Shown: positions 15,201 through 22,415 of the stretch, in pieces | Position numbering within the stretch: the stretch's first letter is position 1 | How the letters are laid out: each line of letters begins with the position of its first letter | Virus record (IMG/VR): IMGVR_UViG_3300005527_000319 | Span: 1 to 22,760 of that record | Origin: a virus | Direction: 5' to 3' (one strand) | DNA: 22,760 nucleotides | Made by a program: the position numbers and the translations under genes | The notes under the pieces: generated by a model | Database searches by the model: none | Told to the model about the DNA's origin: nothing | The model's input: the letters and a program-made list of their open reading frames with translations, nothing else

Positions 15201-16233
15201 AATCACCAAATTTATTACTTTCATATTGCCCTTCTAAGAACACATTATTTGCCAATAAGAAAGTTCCTGGTCCTACATTTTGATAATTATTAGCGTAATT
15301 ACCAATATATGTGTTCTTAACATAATCGTTTGATATTGCATCTCCGAATGTTGTATATTCTAAATAGTCATATGTTTTAACGTTTGTTTGTTTGTAACTA
15401 AAATAACCAGAACCATTATTTTCTTCAATTCCCATATAAAAATTACTACAACAACCAAATGAATTTATAGTATCACCGGATACAGCCATTGTTGTGTTAT
15501 CGGTAATACTTATAATTTCGTGGAATCTACTATTACCATCCATATAAATTACATCACCAACAGATAAACTAGTAAAATAAGTATTAGTACCAAGCACAGT
15601 ACCATCGCTTTGTAATTCAATAGACCCATTTAATGGTTGTTGTTGTCTAATAGTAAACAACCTATATCTTTTAAATAAAATGTTTCTGTGATCGTAATCA
15701 GTCCTATTGTTAAACTCATCAATTCTTTCGGAAATTCTACCAAAAGCAGGATTAGTAGTAACTTCAGTTGTACTATAAGTCCAATCATATAGTATTCTAT
15801 CTTTAGGATATGTTGGTTGGTAAGCTATTTCACTTATTGTATTTTCACTTGTTGCCAAAACTAAAATAGGTTCAACCGGACCTTGTTTATAGTTACCACT
15901 AGTAATTGGGTTACCATCATAATCAAAATCTGGTTGGTCATAACAAGTTTGGAAGTCCGTGATTAAATAAAAAGTACTGGCCGTTAAGGTATTAGTACTT
16001 ATTCTATTGACAAGGTCAGAATATGTTACTTCTGTAGCCCCAGTTATACCACCTCCACCACCTCCGGCTTCAAGATCTATAATGGTTCCATTTGGATTTA
16101 ATTTGTCAAATGTCCCAGTAAGTGAGTCAACACCGACATAATACACATCAGTTTGTGGTGTTAAGGTTGTAAAATCAACACCATTTACAAATTGTGTTTC
16201 TAGACCATTATTTTTTAAAATTAATTTACCCAT
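12217..16233 (-). CDS. Giant nonapeptide-repeat (predicted beta-solenoid) fibre-like protein, 1338 aa
   Basis: ATG start. N-terminal 60 residues resemble a fibre attachment segment and end in a Gly-rich hinge (IIDLEAGGGGGGITG). Residues ~70-290 form a distinct domain with STFYLITDFQTCYDQPDFD and a CC pair (261-262). From about 305 to 1290 the protein is dominated by a nonapeptide repeat of consensus F-x-x-N-x-I-G-x-x; for example, aromatics at 761, 770, 779, 788 and 797 are exactly 9 apart. Alternating large hydrophobics in N-rich repeats suggest a solenoid with F and I stacked inside. Two similar ~140-residue domains are inserted at about 566-706 and 1108-1244. No enzyme motif is visible. 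The location in the fibre block suggests a long virion fibre or spike. The fold and role are inferred. Confidence 0.8.
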   Translation of the reverse strand: MGKLILKNNGLETQFVNGVDFTTLTPQTDVYYVGVDSLTGTFDKLNPNGTIIDLEAGGGGGGITGATEVTYSDLVNRISTNTLTASTFYLITDFQTCYDQPDFDYDGNPITSGNYKQGPVEPILVLATSENTISEIAYQPTYPKDRILYDWTYSTTEVTTNPAFGRISERIDEFNNRTDYDHRNILFKRYRLFTIRQQQPLNGSIELQSDGTVLGTNTYFTSLSVGDVIYMDGNSRFHEIISITDNTTMAVSGDTINSFGCCSNFYMGIEENNGSGYFSYKQTNVKTYDYLEYTTFGDAISNDYVKNTYIGNYANNYQNVGPGTFLLANNVFLEGQYESNKFGDYCYNNTFGTDNQNNTWGDYCYENVSTNDIDECTFGYYFNNNLINSNMESSKVGNQFANNKILGENSTNFRNNIIGDNFSNNTIYSDFYENDILYRFQDNIIGDFGNLDNFEFYRNYISNDFLNNTIRQTFQNNRVGTNYQNNQINGEFIGNTILNGFNNNQTGYNFRVNNIGNGFNNNIVNDNFFNNSTDYYFYNNKISNDFIYNDIQTYFQSNVPENQTLFGWYDLSTVSTRTYDVFNNIVGNGNLGNRLLGKEFVMRIISTSQYFIIKFTQWTQNNNGGGFQYERTEIDSAGNTIGSTILFTKRNYTNDIDVIVPGVAGVGITRGNNGGIYNSFSEGGWNSSVSPSDTEWNSIYTEPNSGERFGYNKIGNLFQNNIIGSDFGYGGGNEQGNVINDKFQDNLIGQFMYNNVIGNEFRDNVIGDNFENNTIKNYFYYNSIGNNFESNIIGDYFGNFNSDSTPPVTNTIFNDFKFNKIGNYFGNDTNYPGATNPGGNGGNVINTGFQYNVVGDDIIYNLIDSDFTNNKIGNSFWFNSFNTLSILNNFGDYFVGNAGIGGFPNPINGVFTSNNVGNFMAFNIIDNDFEDNQIGHYFGNGGSGTENTIYSEFRSNKIGNYFGFDGPTSGGNTIYSPFYNNLIGDSFYDNFIGEPSISSSFYRNDIGNDFRENIVYYEFQNNEIGNQFNNNICGNEFLKNTIGNGFNNNKVSYFDTNKLGNGVNGNIFNYDVTNNFIGNYFGNNRLSSMDSNSILSDFSNNRFGDGYGFYDFSDITTRTYDNFRDALNGNVGNNIIGRELIMYDTVSNEYHKVVFTKWTQGGNGGGFKYTRELVFPTSGPTITFERPDYSPSTIDVIVPGVLEIKRDDNGGGIYNVAVEGSFNSSVSPTNTTWNSMFTSPTPGNNFSNNVIGYGFYNNEIIGNNFYYNNISNAFQSATNIGSNFQKNIINCIVSGYDFTSATFVYDNYNCNVFENSSNSIRLSYYDGSDVLNITNINS
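12364..15321 (-). repeat. Several dozen 27-bp coding repeats (nonapeptide F-x-x-N-x-I-G-x-x)
   Basis: The protein repeat of nine residues corresponds to imperfect 27-bp DNA repeats across most of the gene, seen on the plus strand as recurring ccaatnnnattattn-like words. Copies have diverged at DNA level, so this is an old protein repeat rather than a recent tandem array. It is broken by the two inserted domains at 14116-14538 and 12502-12912. Confidence 0.8.
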
Positions 16234-16243
16234 TTCGTGTTTT

Positions 16244-16255
16244 TATTTATAAATA
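16244..16255. promoter_or_regulatory. Palindromic TATTTATAAATA element upstream of the 1338-aa gene
   Basis: A perfect 12-bp palindrome 10 nt before the ATG at 16233. It contains TATAAATA, the T4 late-promoter octamer, on both strands, and TATTTATA of the local recurrent element. The 69-bp gap 16234-16302 holds nothing else convincing. Confidence 0.45.
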
Positions 16256-16302
16256 TTTTTGTTTATCAAATAAGTTCTAAAAACGTTTACTTTTTTGTAA
16301 GT

Positions 16303-17028
16303 TTATAAGCCAAATCTACTTTTTGTCATATTATAATTATAATTTATTTGTGGTTGTGTTAAAGCATAATTAAACACCTCAAAACGACTCAAATACATTT
16401 TAGAATAAGAACCATCACCCATACTCGTAGGACAATTACTGGCAATGGCGTAATATAAATTTGTACCATTATTATATGGGGCTGCTCTATTGAATGTTAG
16501 GGTGCCTGCCGATGAACCATTAACATATGCAGTTAATGTTGTGCCATTATAGACCATACCTATATAATACCAATTATTTAAAGGGGTTGCTATTGATGAA
16601 GTTATAGAACTAATAGCACTACCATCCCACATTCCAAATTTTAAAGTACCACTAACCATTTCAATTTGAGAGTCAAACCAAGCTGTATTTGGTGTTGGTG
16701 ATGTACCTTGTTCACTAAGAATAACACCATTATCCATTGGATAAATCCATAAAAATATAGATGTAACTTCTGATTTTGTTGGTGATGTTCCATTAAAAAA
16801 ACTATCTAATGCAGTATTAGTTATTAAGTATTCATTAACACCATCAAAATATATTGACCCTGACGTAAATGCCGAATAGGTTGGTGTATTACTTAACGTT
16901 CCATCTGAAACATCAAATAAATCGGTAACTACAGAACCGGTTGTTGGATATGAATTTTGATTTGTAAAATCATAACACAAAATTGGTTTAGCTGGTATAC
17001 TAGATAATATCGCTTTATATTTATTCAT
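16303..17028 (-). CDS. LamG/concanavalin A-like adhesin, divergent copy (241 aa)
   Basis: ATG start, 4 nt after the stop of the 459-aa fibre gene. Predicted jelly-roll lectin-type domain: SGSIYFDGVNEYL, a central LNNWYYIGMVYNG, then LTAYVNGSSAGTL, and a C-terminal FEVFNYALTQPQINYNYN followed by MTKSRFGL. It shares the ending with the five LamG genes to the right but has a different N-terminus (MNKYKAILSSIPAKPILCYD) and is set apart from them by the 459-aa gene. No catalytic residues are evident. Likely sugar-binding tail-fibre tip or decoration. The ligand is unknown. Confidence 0.82.
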   Translation of the reverse strand: MNKYKAILSSIPAKPILCYDFTNQNSYPTTGSVVTDLFDVSDGTLSNTPTYSAFTSGSIYFDGVNEYLITNTALDSFFNGTSPTKSEVTSIFLWIYPMDNGVILSEQGTSPTPNTAWFDSQIEMVSGTLKFGMWDGSAISSITSSIATPLNNWYYIGMVYNGTTLTAYVNGSSAGTLTFNRAAPYNNGTNLYYAIASNCPTSMGDGSYSKMYLSRFEVFNYALTQPQINYNYNMTKSRFGL

Positions 17029-17032
17029 AGTC

Positions 17033-18412
17033 TTACCTTACTATCCAATACTCCACTCTTGTCCCTTCAGACCATTCAGCATAAATTATATTAACAGTAC
17101 TTGTTTGATAAGTTGTACTACCCAATAATACCCACCCAACTGGAACTGTGGGCGCTGTACCACTATTATGGTATATTTTTTGGGTAACCCCTAATTTAGC
17201 ATTTGTTAAAGTATCTGTTAAATTAGAAGATATCGGTGAAGAGTAAGTACCGAATACTGTGTTACCGGTAAAATGTATTGTTGCTGTAGTACTAGATAAT
17301 GTGGTTATTGTTGCTGGTTGCCAAGTTCCATTACCACTAGCATCAGAGGTTAATACATATCCACTTGTTGCTCCCGATGTTACTTGTAATGAGGTCGTTT
17401 TTGTTTTACCACTAACCTCTAATCTTTCTGTTGGGGTAGAGGTTCCAAACCCACTTAAATCACCTATAACATTTACAGTACCATCTTCAGATCTAAAATG
17501 AGCAGATGCTTTACCATCAACACCACCCCTATCGGCTGAATAAAATTTGAACCCATTTGTAATACCACTAGTAGGTGAGGTACCATTAGGTATGTAAATA
17601 CAATTTGAATCCGTAATGTCTTGTTGTAAATCACCTAATAAAAAATTACTAGTACACGTCAATGACGCCTTTTTTAAAATACTAGCACCTGGATTTCCGT
17701 CTGTCAACCAAAAATTAAATTTACTTCTAGAAATAGACGAAATGATTTCTGTTTCTGTTTGTATTCTACCAGTATCATAACTAACACCAGCACTATAGTC
17801 TGTCCTAAATAAAATTGAGGCCTTTCTTGTTTGGTTTTGGTTTTGTGAAAATAAAATATGATCAAGTTCGGAACCGTACCCATTACCTGCAAGAGATATG
17901 GGGTAATTTCCGTGAGTTAGACTACCTAAAGTTAATTTACCACTGCTGGAACTTAAACCATTTTCACTTAAAATAATTGCTGGGTTACCAAACTGATTGA
18001 CTGATAGGTTTGTACCATATTGGCCATTTTTTCTCATAGTTAGACCAAAATTAGAGTCACCATATTGTAAAGTATAATTGTCATCCCAAGTGGTGCTCAC
18101 TGTTGAATTTGTGACTGAAAATAAATTACCACTATCTACACTATTTCTAATTCTAAAAGTTGTGTCGGTAAGCGTTGTCCCAGTAGCTATTACTTGTAAT
18201 ATACCATTATTATAAGTCAATTGACTACTTCCACTTAGTGATGAAGATGTATCAAATAAAGCAATTTGCCCTGTAAATCCACTTCCTGAAACACCTGAAG
18301 GTGGTAGATTATAATAAGTTGTTGCTGATATACTTGTTGTGGTTAATGTACCATCAACTAGTCCGTTTCCCTTTGATACGAACCCATTTTTAATTATAAA
18401 TTCATTTGCCAT
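17033..18412 (-). CDS. Tail-fibre-like structural protein, 459 aa
   Basis: ATG start. The N-terminal FIIKNGFVSKGNGLVDGTL and SATTYYNLPPSG form a short attachment-like module partly shared with the SHAEG fibre. Then come low-complexity Ser/Thr/Asn-rich beta-type segments, the common phage-fibre phrase GFGTSTPTERLEVSG (~323-337), and a GYVLTSDASGNGTWQPA linker. The C-terminal tip has KIYHNSGTAPTVPVGWVLLG, IIYAEWSEGTRVEYWIVR. The last residues resemble the ISLYFVR ending of the SHAEG fibre. Trimeric fibre structure is likely by family resemblance. It is preceded by a 98-bp gap with a TATTTATT element and followed at 4 nt by a LamG gene that may be its partner. Confidence 0.82.
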   Translation of the reverse strand: MANEFIIKNGFVSKGNGLVDGTLTTTSISATTYYNLPPSGVSGSGFTGQIALFDTSSSLSGSSQLTYNNGILQVIATGTTLTDTTFRIRNSVDSGNLFSVTNSTVSTTWDDNYTLQYGDSNFGLTMRKNGQYGTNLSVNQFGNPAIILSENGLSSSSGKLTLGSLTHGNYPISLAGNGYGSELDHILFSQNQNQTRKASILFRTDYSAGVSYDTGRIQTETEIISSISRSKFNFWLTDGNPGASILKKASLTCTSNFLLGDLQQDITDSNCIYIPNGTSPTSGITNGFKFYSADRGGVDGKASAHFRSEDGTVNVIGDLSGFGTSTPTERLEVSGKTKTTSLQVTSGATSGYVLTSDASGNGTWQPATITTLSSTTATIHFTGNTVFGTYSSPISSNLTDTLTNAKLGVTQKIYHNSGTAPTVPVGWVLLGSTTYQTSTVNIIYAEWSEGTRVEYWIVR

Positions 18413-18442
18413 TTAATCTTTTCCCTTTCCAAGATTTATAAC

Positions 18443-18450
18443 AATAAATA
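18443..18450 (-). promoter_or_regulatory. TATTTATT element upstream of the 459-aa fibre gene
   Basis: The coding strand reads ACATATATTTATTGTTATAAATC, with the octamer 30 nt before the ATG at 18412. It lies just downstream of the LamG relic. A second copy, TATTTATA, occurs at 18500-18507, right after the previous LamG stop. Confidence 0.4.
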
Positions 18451-18456
18451 TATGTG

Positions 18457-18498
18457 TTAATTAAATCTGGATCTTAATGTATTATAATTTTGTAAAAT
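18457..18498 (-). pseudogene. Relic of a LamG gene 3' end
   Basis: In the gap after the stop of the neighbouring LamG gene, one frame reads ILQNYNTLRSRFN then TAA. This matches the conserved ending of the intact LamG genes (LQNYNTLKTRFG, LQNYNTLKRRFG). An in-frame TAA lies directly before it and there is no start, so it is only a 13-codon leftover. It indicates that a LamG gene was deleted or replaced here. Confidence 0.7.
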
Positions 18499-18510
18499 TT
18501 ATAAATACAA

Positions 18511-19242
18511 TCAAAACCCAAATCTTGACTTTGTTGAGTTATAGTTTTGTAATATTTCAGACGATGTAAGAACCCTATTATAAACAATACCCTGCGCAAT
18601 ACTACCAACCATATATTGTCCAGCAAAGTTGGCTCCAGCAAACTGAATTGGTGCGCTATGGTCCGAATGTAATGTTGTTGTAGTTAATACTGGTATACCA
18701 TTCACATAGATAACAACATTATTATTTGGTGGTCCGGGTAAAACAACCCCAATGGTCTCACCAAATGTCATAGCAACGTGAGTCCAAGTGTTTGTACCTA
18801 AATTGATTCCAGTACTTCTTATTCCCGCATTTATATTACAACTAGGACAAGTTGCTAAGTAATTACCCCAATCAAATGCACATAATACATTATCAATTAA
18901 AAATAAACCCCAAGCGTTTTGTTTTGTAATAACACCTCTAAAACTACTATTACCACTTGTTGCTTTAATCCAAGCACTGATTGTCCCTAAAGTTATTTGT
19001 AATTGTGGTGTGTTTCCACAATTAATATATTGGTTAGACCCATTAAAAGTAAACATACCACCGACAGATGTACTAAATATTGGTGTATTAACCAAAGAAC
19101 CATTATTTATGTTTCCAGAAATATCTTTTAATGTTGACCCACCCTGTAAACTATAATAAGAATTCGGTGAACTTGGGTCTATATAAATTAATAAACCATC
19201 TTCAACAATATTAGGCCCTCGCCAATTACCTACCGTACTCAT
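18511..19242 (-). CDS. LamG/concanavalin A-like adhesin, array copy (243 aa)
   Basis: ATG start overlapping the previous stop (ATGA). Predicted jelly-roll: N-terminal IVEDGLLIYIDPSSPNSYY, then DISGNINNGSLVNTPIF, FTFNGSNQYINCGNTP, a WTHVAMTFGE strand, VVIYVNGIPV, and the C-terminal IVYNRVLTSSEILQNYN. A Cys-x-x-Cys (CPSC) lies in the middle, not shared by the other copies. Last gene of the tight array. Putative glycan-binding virion protein. Confidence 0.82.
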   Translation of the reverse strand: MSTVGNWRGPNIVEDGLLIYIDPSSPNSYYSLQGGSTLKDISGNINNGSLVNTPIFSTSVGGMFTFNGSNQYINCGNTPQLQITLGTISAWIKATSGNSSFRGVITKQNAWGLFLIDNVLCAFDWGNYLATCPSCNINAGIRSTGINLGTNTWTHVAMTFGETIGVVLPGPPNNNVVIYVNGIPVLTTTTLHSDHSAPIQFAGANFAGQYMVGSIAQGIVYNRVLTSSEILQNYNSTKSRFGF

Positions 19243-19958
19243 AACCCAAACCTACGTTTTAATGTATTATAATTTTGTAAAACTTCTGATGATGATAAGG
19301 TTTTTGTGTAAACCATAAAATTATTTATTCTTGCAGGTAAAAACCAAGTCTTCCCAGGAGTAGAATATGTACCCAAATTAAAATGGGTATTTGTGTTAAA
19401 ATAACAATTCAAACTAGTTGATGTACCTTCTAAAACCCCATTTACATAAAGTGACATTGTACTTGTTAAAATATCATAAGTACAAGTTATATTATACCAA
19501 TTATTGATAGTCCAATTATTAGTTGTGGAATATATAATACCAAATGGGTTAAATGTTTGAAAACTAATCCTACCTGAAGCATTACCTAGTAAATGTAAAT
19601 AATTATCAACACCATTAAGTAATGTGTTTTGGGCTTCCATAACCATATAATAATTTGTATTTGCTGGCGTTATATTAATTGTTGGACTAAACCAAATACT
19701 AAAAGAATAGTTACCAAATGTTTGGTTTGTTGTTATTTGTGGTAATCCTATGTAATCATTAGATCCGTCTAGTAATAAACAACCCTTATTTGTTTCAGAA
19801 AATGTTACACCATTAATTAATGTTCCACTATTTTTTTGTTGTACACTAATATCTGACCAAGAAGTACTGCCCGAAATATAAGATTTAGGATTTGAGGTAT
19901 CCAAATAATAAATTAAATTTTCTAAAATAATATTTATACCACCCTCTGTTGTACTCAT
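19239..19958 (-). CDS. LamG/concanavalin A-like adhesin, array copy (239 aa)
   Basis: ATG start inside the previous stop codon (TAATG), and its own stop overlaps the next start (ATGA), so coupling is likely. Predicted jelly-roll with ILENLIYYLDTSNPKSYISG, GTLINGVTFSE, CLLLDGSNDYIGLP, NNWYNITCTYD, MSLYVNGVLEG and the ending YTKTLSSSEVLQNYN plus TLKRRFGL. No active-site residues seen. It follows the 96-aa gene. Confidence 0.82.
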   Translation of the reverse strand: MSTTEGGINIILENLIYYLDTSNPKSYISGSTSWSDISVQQKNSGTLINGVTFSETNKGCLLLDGSNDYIGLPQITTNQTFGNYSFSIWFSPTINITPANTNYYMVMEAQNTLLNGVDNYLHLLGNASGRISFQTFNPFGIIYSTTNNWTINNWYNITCTYDILTSTMSLYVNGVLEGTSTSLNCYFNTNTHFNLGTYSTPGKTWFLPARINNFMVYTKTLSSSEVLQNYNTLKRRFGL

Positions 19959-20248
19959 TATCCATTACCATTAAGTATAGTTTGATTAAATGAAACTGAA
20001 TATGGATTAACCCATTCAGGAGTCTCCAAAATCGTTAAAATTTCTTCATAGGTATAAGGACCTTCTTTTGTTGTTAAAGAATCAACAGATGATGGAATAT
20101 CACCATCCCACTTAACAAATGTTTTTGTTTCATCTACTGAGTTCCTGACTGTTTCTTCAGATGTTTCTAGTACCTGAGAAAAATCAATTTGATTTAACTC
20201 CGATACATTGAATATCATAAATTGTCTGTTGTTATAAACTGCTCCCAT
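19958..20248 (-). CDS. Small unknown protein within the LamG array, 96 aa
   Basis: ATG start 5 nt after the upstream LamG stop; its TAA overlaps the next ATG. It opens YNNRQFMIFNVSELNQIDFS, has VLETSEETVRNSVDETKTFVKW, then LTTKEGPYTYEEILTILETPEW. The pattern recalls small proteins in fibre regions of marine T4-like phages that I have seen only as hypotheticals; this is not verified. It is not a LamG domain. It could be a fibre assembly chaperone or a minor virion protein. Confidence 0.78.
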   Translation of the reverse strand: MGAVYNNRQFMIFNVSELNQIDFSQVLETSEETVRNSVDETKTFVKWDGDIPSSVDSLTTKEGPYTYEEILTILETPEWVNPYSVSFNQTILNGNG

Positions 20249-20253
20249 AATTT

Positions 20254-21003
20254 TTATAAATTAAATCTACCTTTATGTGCGTTAAAATTCTGTAATACTT
20301 CTGATTCAGATAACGCTCTATTATATATTCTAGTTATTGCTATTTTTCCTTTATAATTTATAAGATTATTACCAGTACCTCTACCTAGTGTTAATGAACC
20401 ACCTAAATAAGTAATCCAAGAAGGGTTAGATGATATTGTTGCACCTGTTACTGTTGTAACCAAAGTGCCATTAACGTATATTTTAACTGTGGATAAATCT
20501 CTAGTTACTGTTGCCAAATTCCATTTATTTGCTGGTGCTACGTAATTTGGTGAACCTATAAAATTAAATGAACCTGGTGATGGATAAGGATTACCATTGT
20601 TTGATCTAAACCATAGATACCCTATTGCACCATAATCATAAATATAATTTAGTTGGAATTGACTATCTTCAACTTGACCGGCTCTCATTAAGTGACCCGA
20701 ACCATCAAATATTGCGTTTGTTCCACGACCAGTTGAGTAAAACCAAGATTCTAAAGTATGACCACTAGCAACACTTAAAGTTGGATTATATGTAATATTT
20801 GCGTAATCATTTACACCATCAAATAAAATACTACCACCATTAGAAGTATCATAGGTCGGTCCATTTATTAAAGTAAAATTATTTCTATTACCTGTTAAAT
20901 CAGACCATAACGTACCGCTACTCGGATATGAATAAAGATTAGCACCATCCAAACATACTACTAAACCATTTGTTACCACATTAGGTGCTACATTTCCACT
21001 CAT
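20254..21003 (-). CDS. LamG/concanavalin A-like adhesin, array copy (249 aa)
   Basis: ATG start overlapping the upstream stop (ATGA). Predicted jelly-roll: VVTNGLVVCLDGANLYSYPS, WSDLTGNRNNFTLINGPTY, GGSILFDGVNDYANI, ANKWNLATVTRD, VKIYVNGTLVTTV, and the ending IYNRALSESEVLQNFN with HKGRFNL. Longest of the array copies. The middle third is unlike the others, while the first ~70 and last ~25 residues are shared. Confidence 0.82.
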   Translation of the reverse strand: MSGNVAPNVVTNGLVVCLDGANLYSYPSSGTLWSDLTGNRNNFTLINGPTYDTSNGGSILFDGVNDYANITYNPTLSVASGHTLESWFYSTGRGTNAIFDGSGHLMRAGQVEDSQFQLNYIYDYGAIGYLWFRSNNGNPYPSPGSFNFIGSPNYVAPANKWNLATVTRDLSTVKIYVNGTLVTTVTGATISSNPSWITYLGGSLTLGRGTGNNLINYKGKIAITRIYNRALSESEVLQNFNAHKGRFNL

Positions 21004-21701
21004 TGTCCAAATCTTGTTTTTAATGTGTTATAGTTTTGTAAAACCTCATTAGCTAATAAACCTCTATTGTATATTTTAACGTTTGCTATTTCACAATTAC
21101 CATTTGTTGTTTGTCTTCTAGCTATTTGTAGTGTTCCGGTTGTATTTGTAATATTTCCGTCGGCAAAAACACTACTTACAAATACACCATTAATGTAAAA
21201 TTTTAAATCATTACCATCATAAGTAACACAGTAGTGGTTCCAAACATCTATACATTGTGAATTATTTAAAAGTGTAAATACAACTTTTTGACCTGTACCA
21301 GCCCAACGTTCAGAAGCAATTGCAATTACATTTGGGCTATCCCTATAAAACCACAAATTGTACCCATTTCTTGGCGCTCCATATTCACGATTAAGTAATC
21401 CGTGAAAAGTACTATTTGCTGTGATTATTTTTGCAAATAAACTTAAAGTATAAGGACTTCTATTTAAAAATTGTAAATCTGACAATATAGGGAATGTACC
21501 TTCATCATTTAAACCATCAAATAAAATACTCCCTTTATTTTTTGAATCAAATGTTGGACCATTAACTAATGTACAGTCATTGTTTCTACCACTTAAATCA
21601 GACCATACAGTTGAACCTGAAACATATGAATTAATGTTAGCAGCATCCAAACACAGAACTAAACCATTTGTTACTATTTTTGGTGAAAAATTATAACTCA
21701 T
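21000..21701 (-). CDS. LamG/concanavalin A-like adhesin, array copy (233 aa)
   Basis: ATG start overlapping the upstream stop (ATGA). Closest to the copy to its right: both begin FSPKIVT-D/N-GLVL and contain FLN-N/R-SPYTLS and RNGYNL. Predicted jelly-roll with GSILFDGLNDEG, VWNHYCVTYDG, LKFYINGVFV, CEIANVKIYNRGLLANEVL and TLKTRFGQ. Probably a recent duplicate that has diverged in the middle. Confidence 0.83.
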   Translation of the reverse strand: MSYNFSPKIVTNGLVLCLDAANINSYVSGSTVWSDLSGRNNDCTLVNGPTFDSKNKGSILFDGLNDEGTFPILSDLQFLNRSPYTLSLFAKIITANSTFHGLLNREYGAPRNGYNLWFYRDSPNVIAIASERWAGTGQKVVFTLLNNSQCIDVWNHYCVTYDGNDLKFYINGVFVSSVFADGNITNTTGTLQIARRQTTNGNCEIANVKIYNRGLLANEVLQNYNTLKTRFGQ

Positions 21702-22414
21702 AATCCGAATCTTGTTTTTAAAGTGTTATAATTTTGTTTTAATTCACTTAAACTAAGGTCCCTATTATAGATATTAACAGTTGCAATGTTACAGTTATTA
21801 TAATTTATAAACCCAGGGAACCCTATTAAAAAATTAGATGTTATATTGATTATATTACCTAATGATGTGGTTTGACTTAATAATTCACCATTTAAATACA
21901 TTTTAAGTGTTGACCCATCATAAGTTGATGAAATATATACCCAAGAACCTTGTATAGAACTACGACTTACATTTGCCCCTGTACCACTTGAACCAGCGGT
22001 TGAGAATCTCTCTGTGTAAATATAAACCTGATCTGATGGTTGACCTTCTATTGTGTATAATAAATTATAACCATTTCTAACACCACTAATAAAGTCTTCT
22101 CTTCTTATCCAAGAAGGGTATGTTGATTTAAAATTCACAATTTTAGTAAAAACAGAAAGTGTATACGGACTATTATTTAAAAAAAGAATGGAACTATTCT
22201 TACCACAATTTACATAATCGTTTAACCCATCAAACACTATACTACCCATATTATTGGGATTAAAAGTTGGTCCATTAATTAAGGTACCATCGTTTTTATT
22301 TTTTGATATGTCATTCCATGTTGTACTACCACTAATAAATGATTTAGTATTGGCAGCATCTAAATATAATACTAACCCATCCGTAACAATTTTTGGTGAA
22401 AAATTAAAACTCAT
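21698..22414 (-). CDS. LamG/concanavalin A-like adhesin, first array copy (238 aa)
   Basis: ATG start 1 nt after the upstream stop. Predicted jelly-roll: IVTDGLVLYLDAANTKSFIS, WNDISKNKNDGTLINGPTF, GSIVFDGLNDYVNCG, GSWVYISSTYDG, LKMYLNGELL, NCNIATVNIYNRDLSLSELK, and TLKTRFGL. This is the clearest LamG copy of the set and the one to use as a family query. Putative carbohydrate-binding fibre component. Confidence 0.84.
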   Translation of the reverse strand: MSFNFSPKIVTDGLVLYLDAANTKSFISGSTTWNDISKNKNDGTLINGPTFNPNNMGSIVFDGLNDYVNCGKNSSILFLNNSPYTLSVFTKIVNFKSTYPSWIRREDFISGVRNGYNLLYTIEGQPSDQVYIYTERFSTAGSSGTGANVSRSSIQGSWVYISSTYDGSTLKMYLNGELLSQTTSLGNIINITSNFLIGFPGFINYNNCNIATVNIYNRDLSLSELKQNYNTLKTRFGL

Positions 22415-22415
22415 A

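Noticed and set aside
12364-15321. CRISPR-like array suggested by regularly spaced repeats
   Set aside because: The repeats are coding, imperfect, 27 bp apart without spacers, and lie within one long open frame.
16272-16298. Possible hairpin (TTTAC...GTAAG) after the divergent LamG gene
   Set aside because: Only about four pairs with A/T content; too weak to call a terminator.
16303-22414. Diversity-generating retroelement acting on LamG genes
   Set aside because: No reverse transcriptase, template repeat or adenine-biased variable region is seen; variation is spread over whole domain centres.
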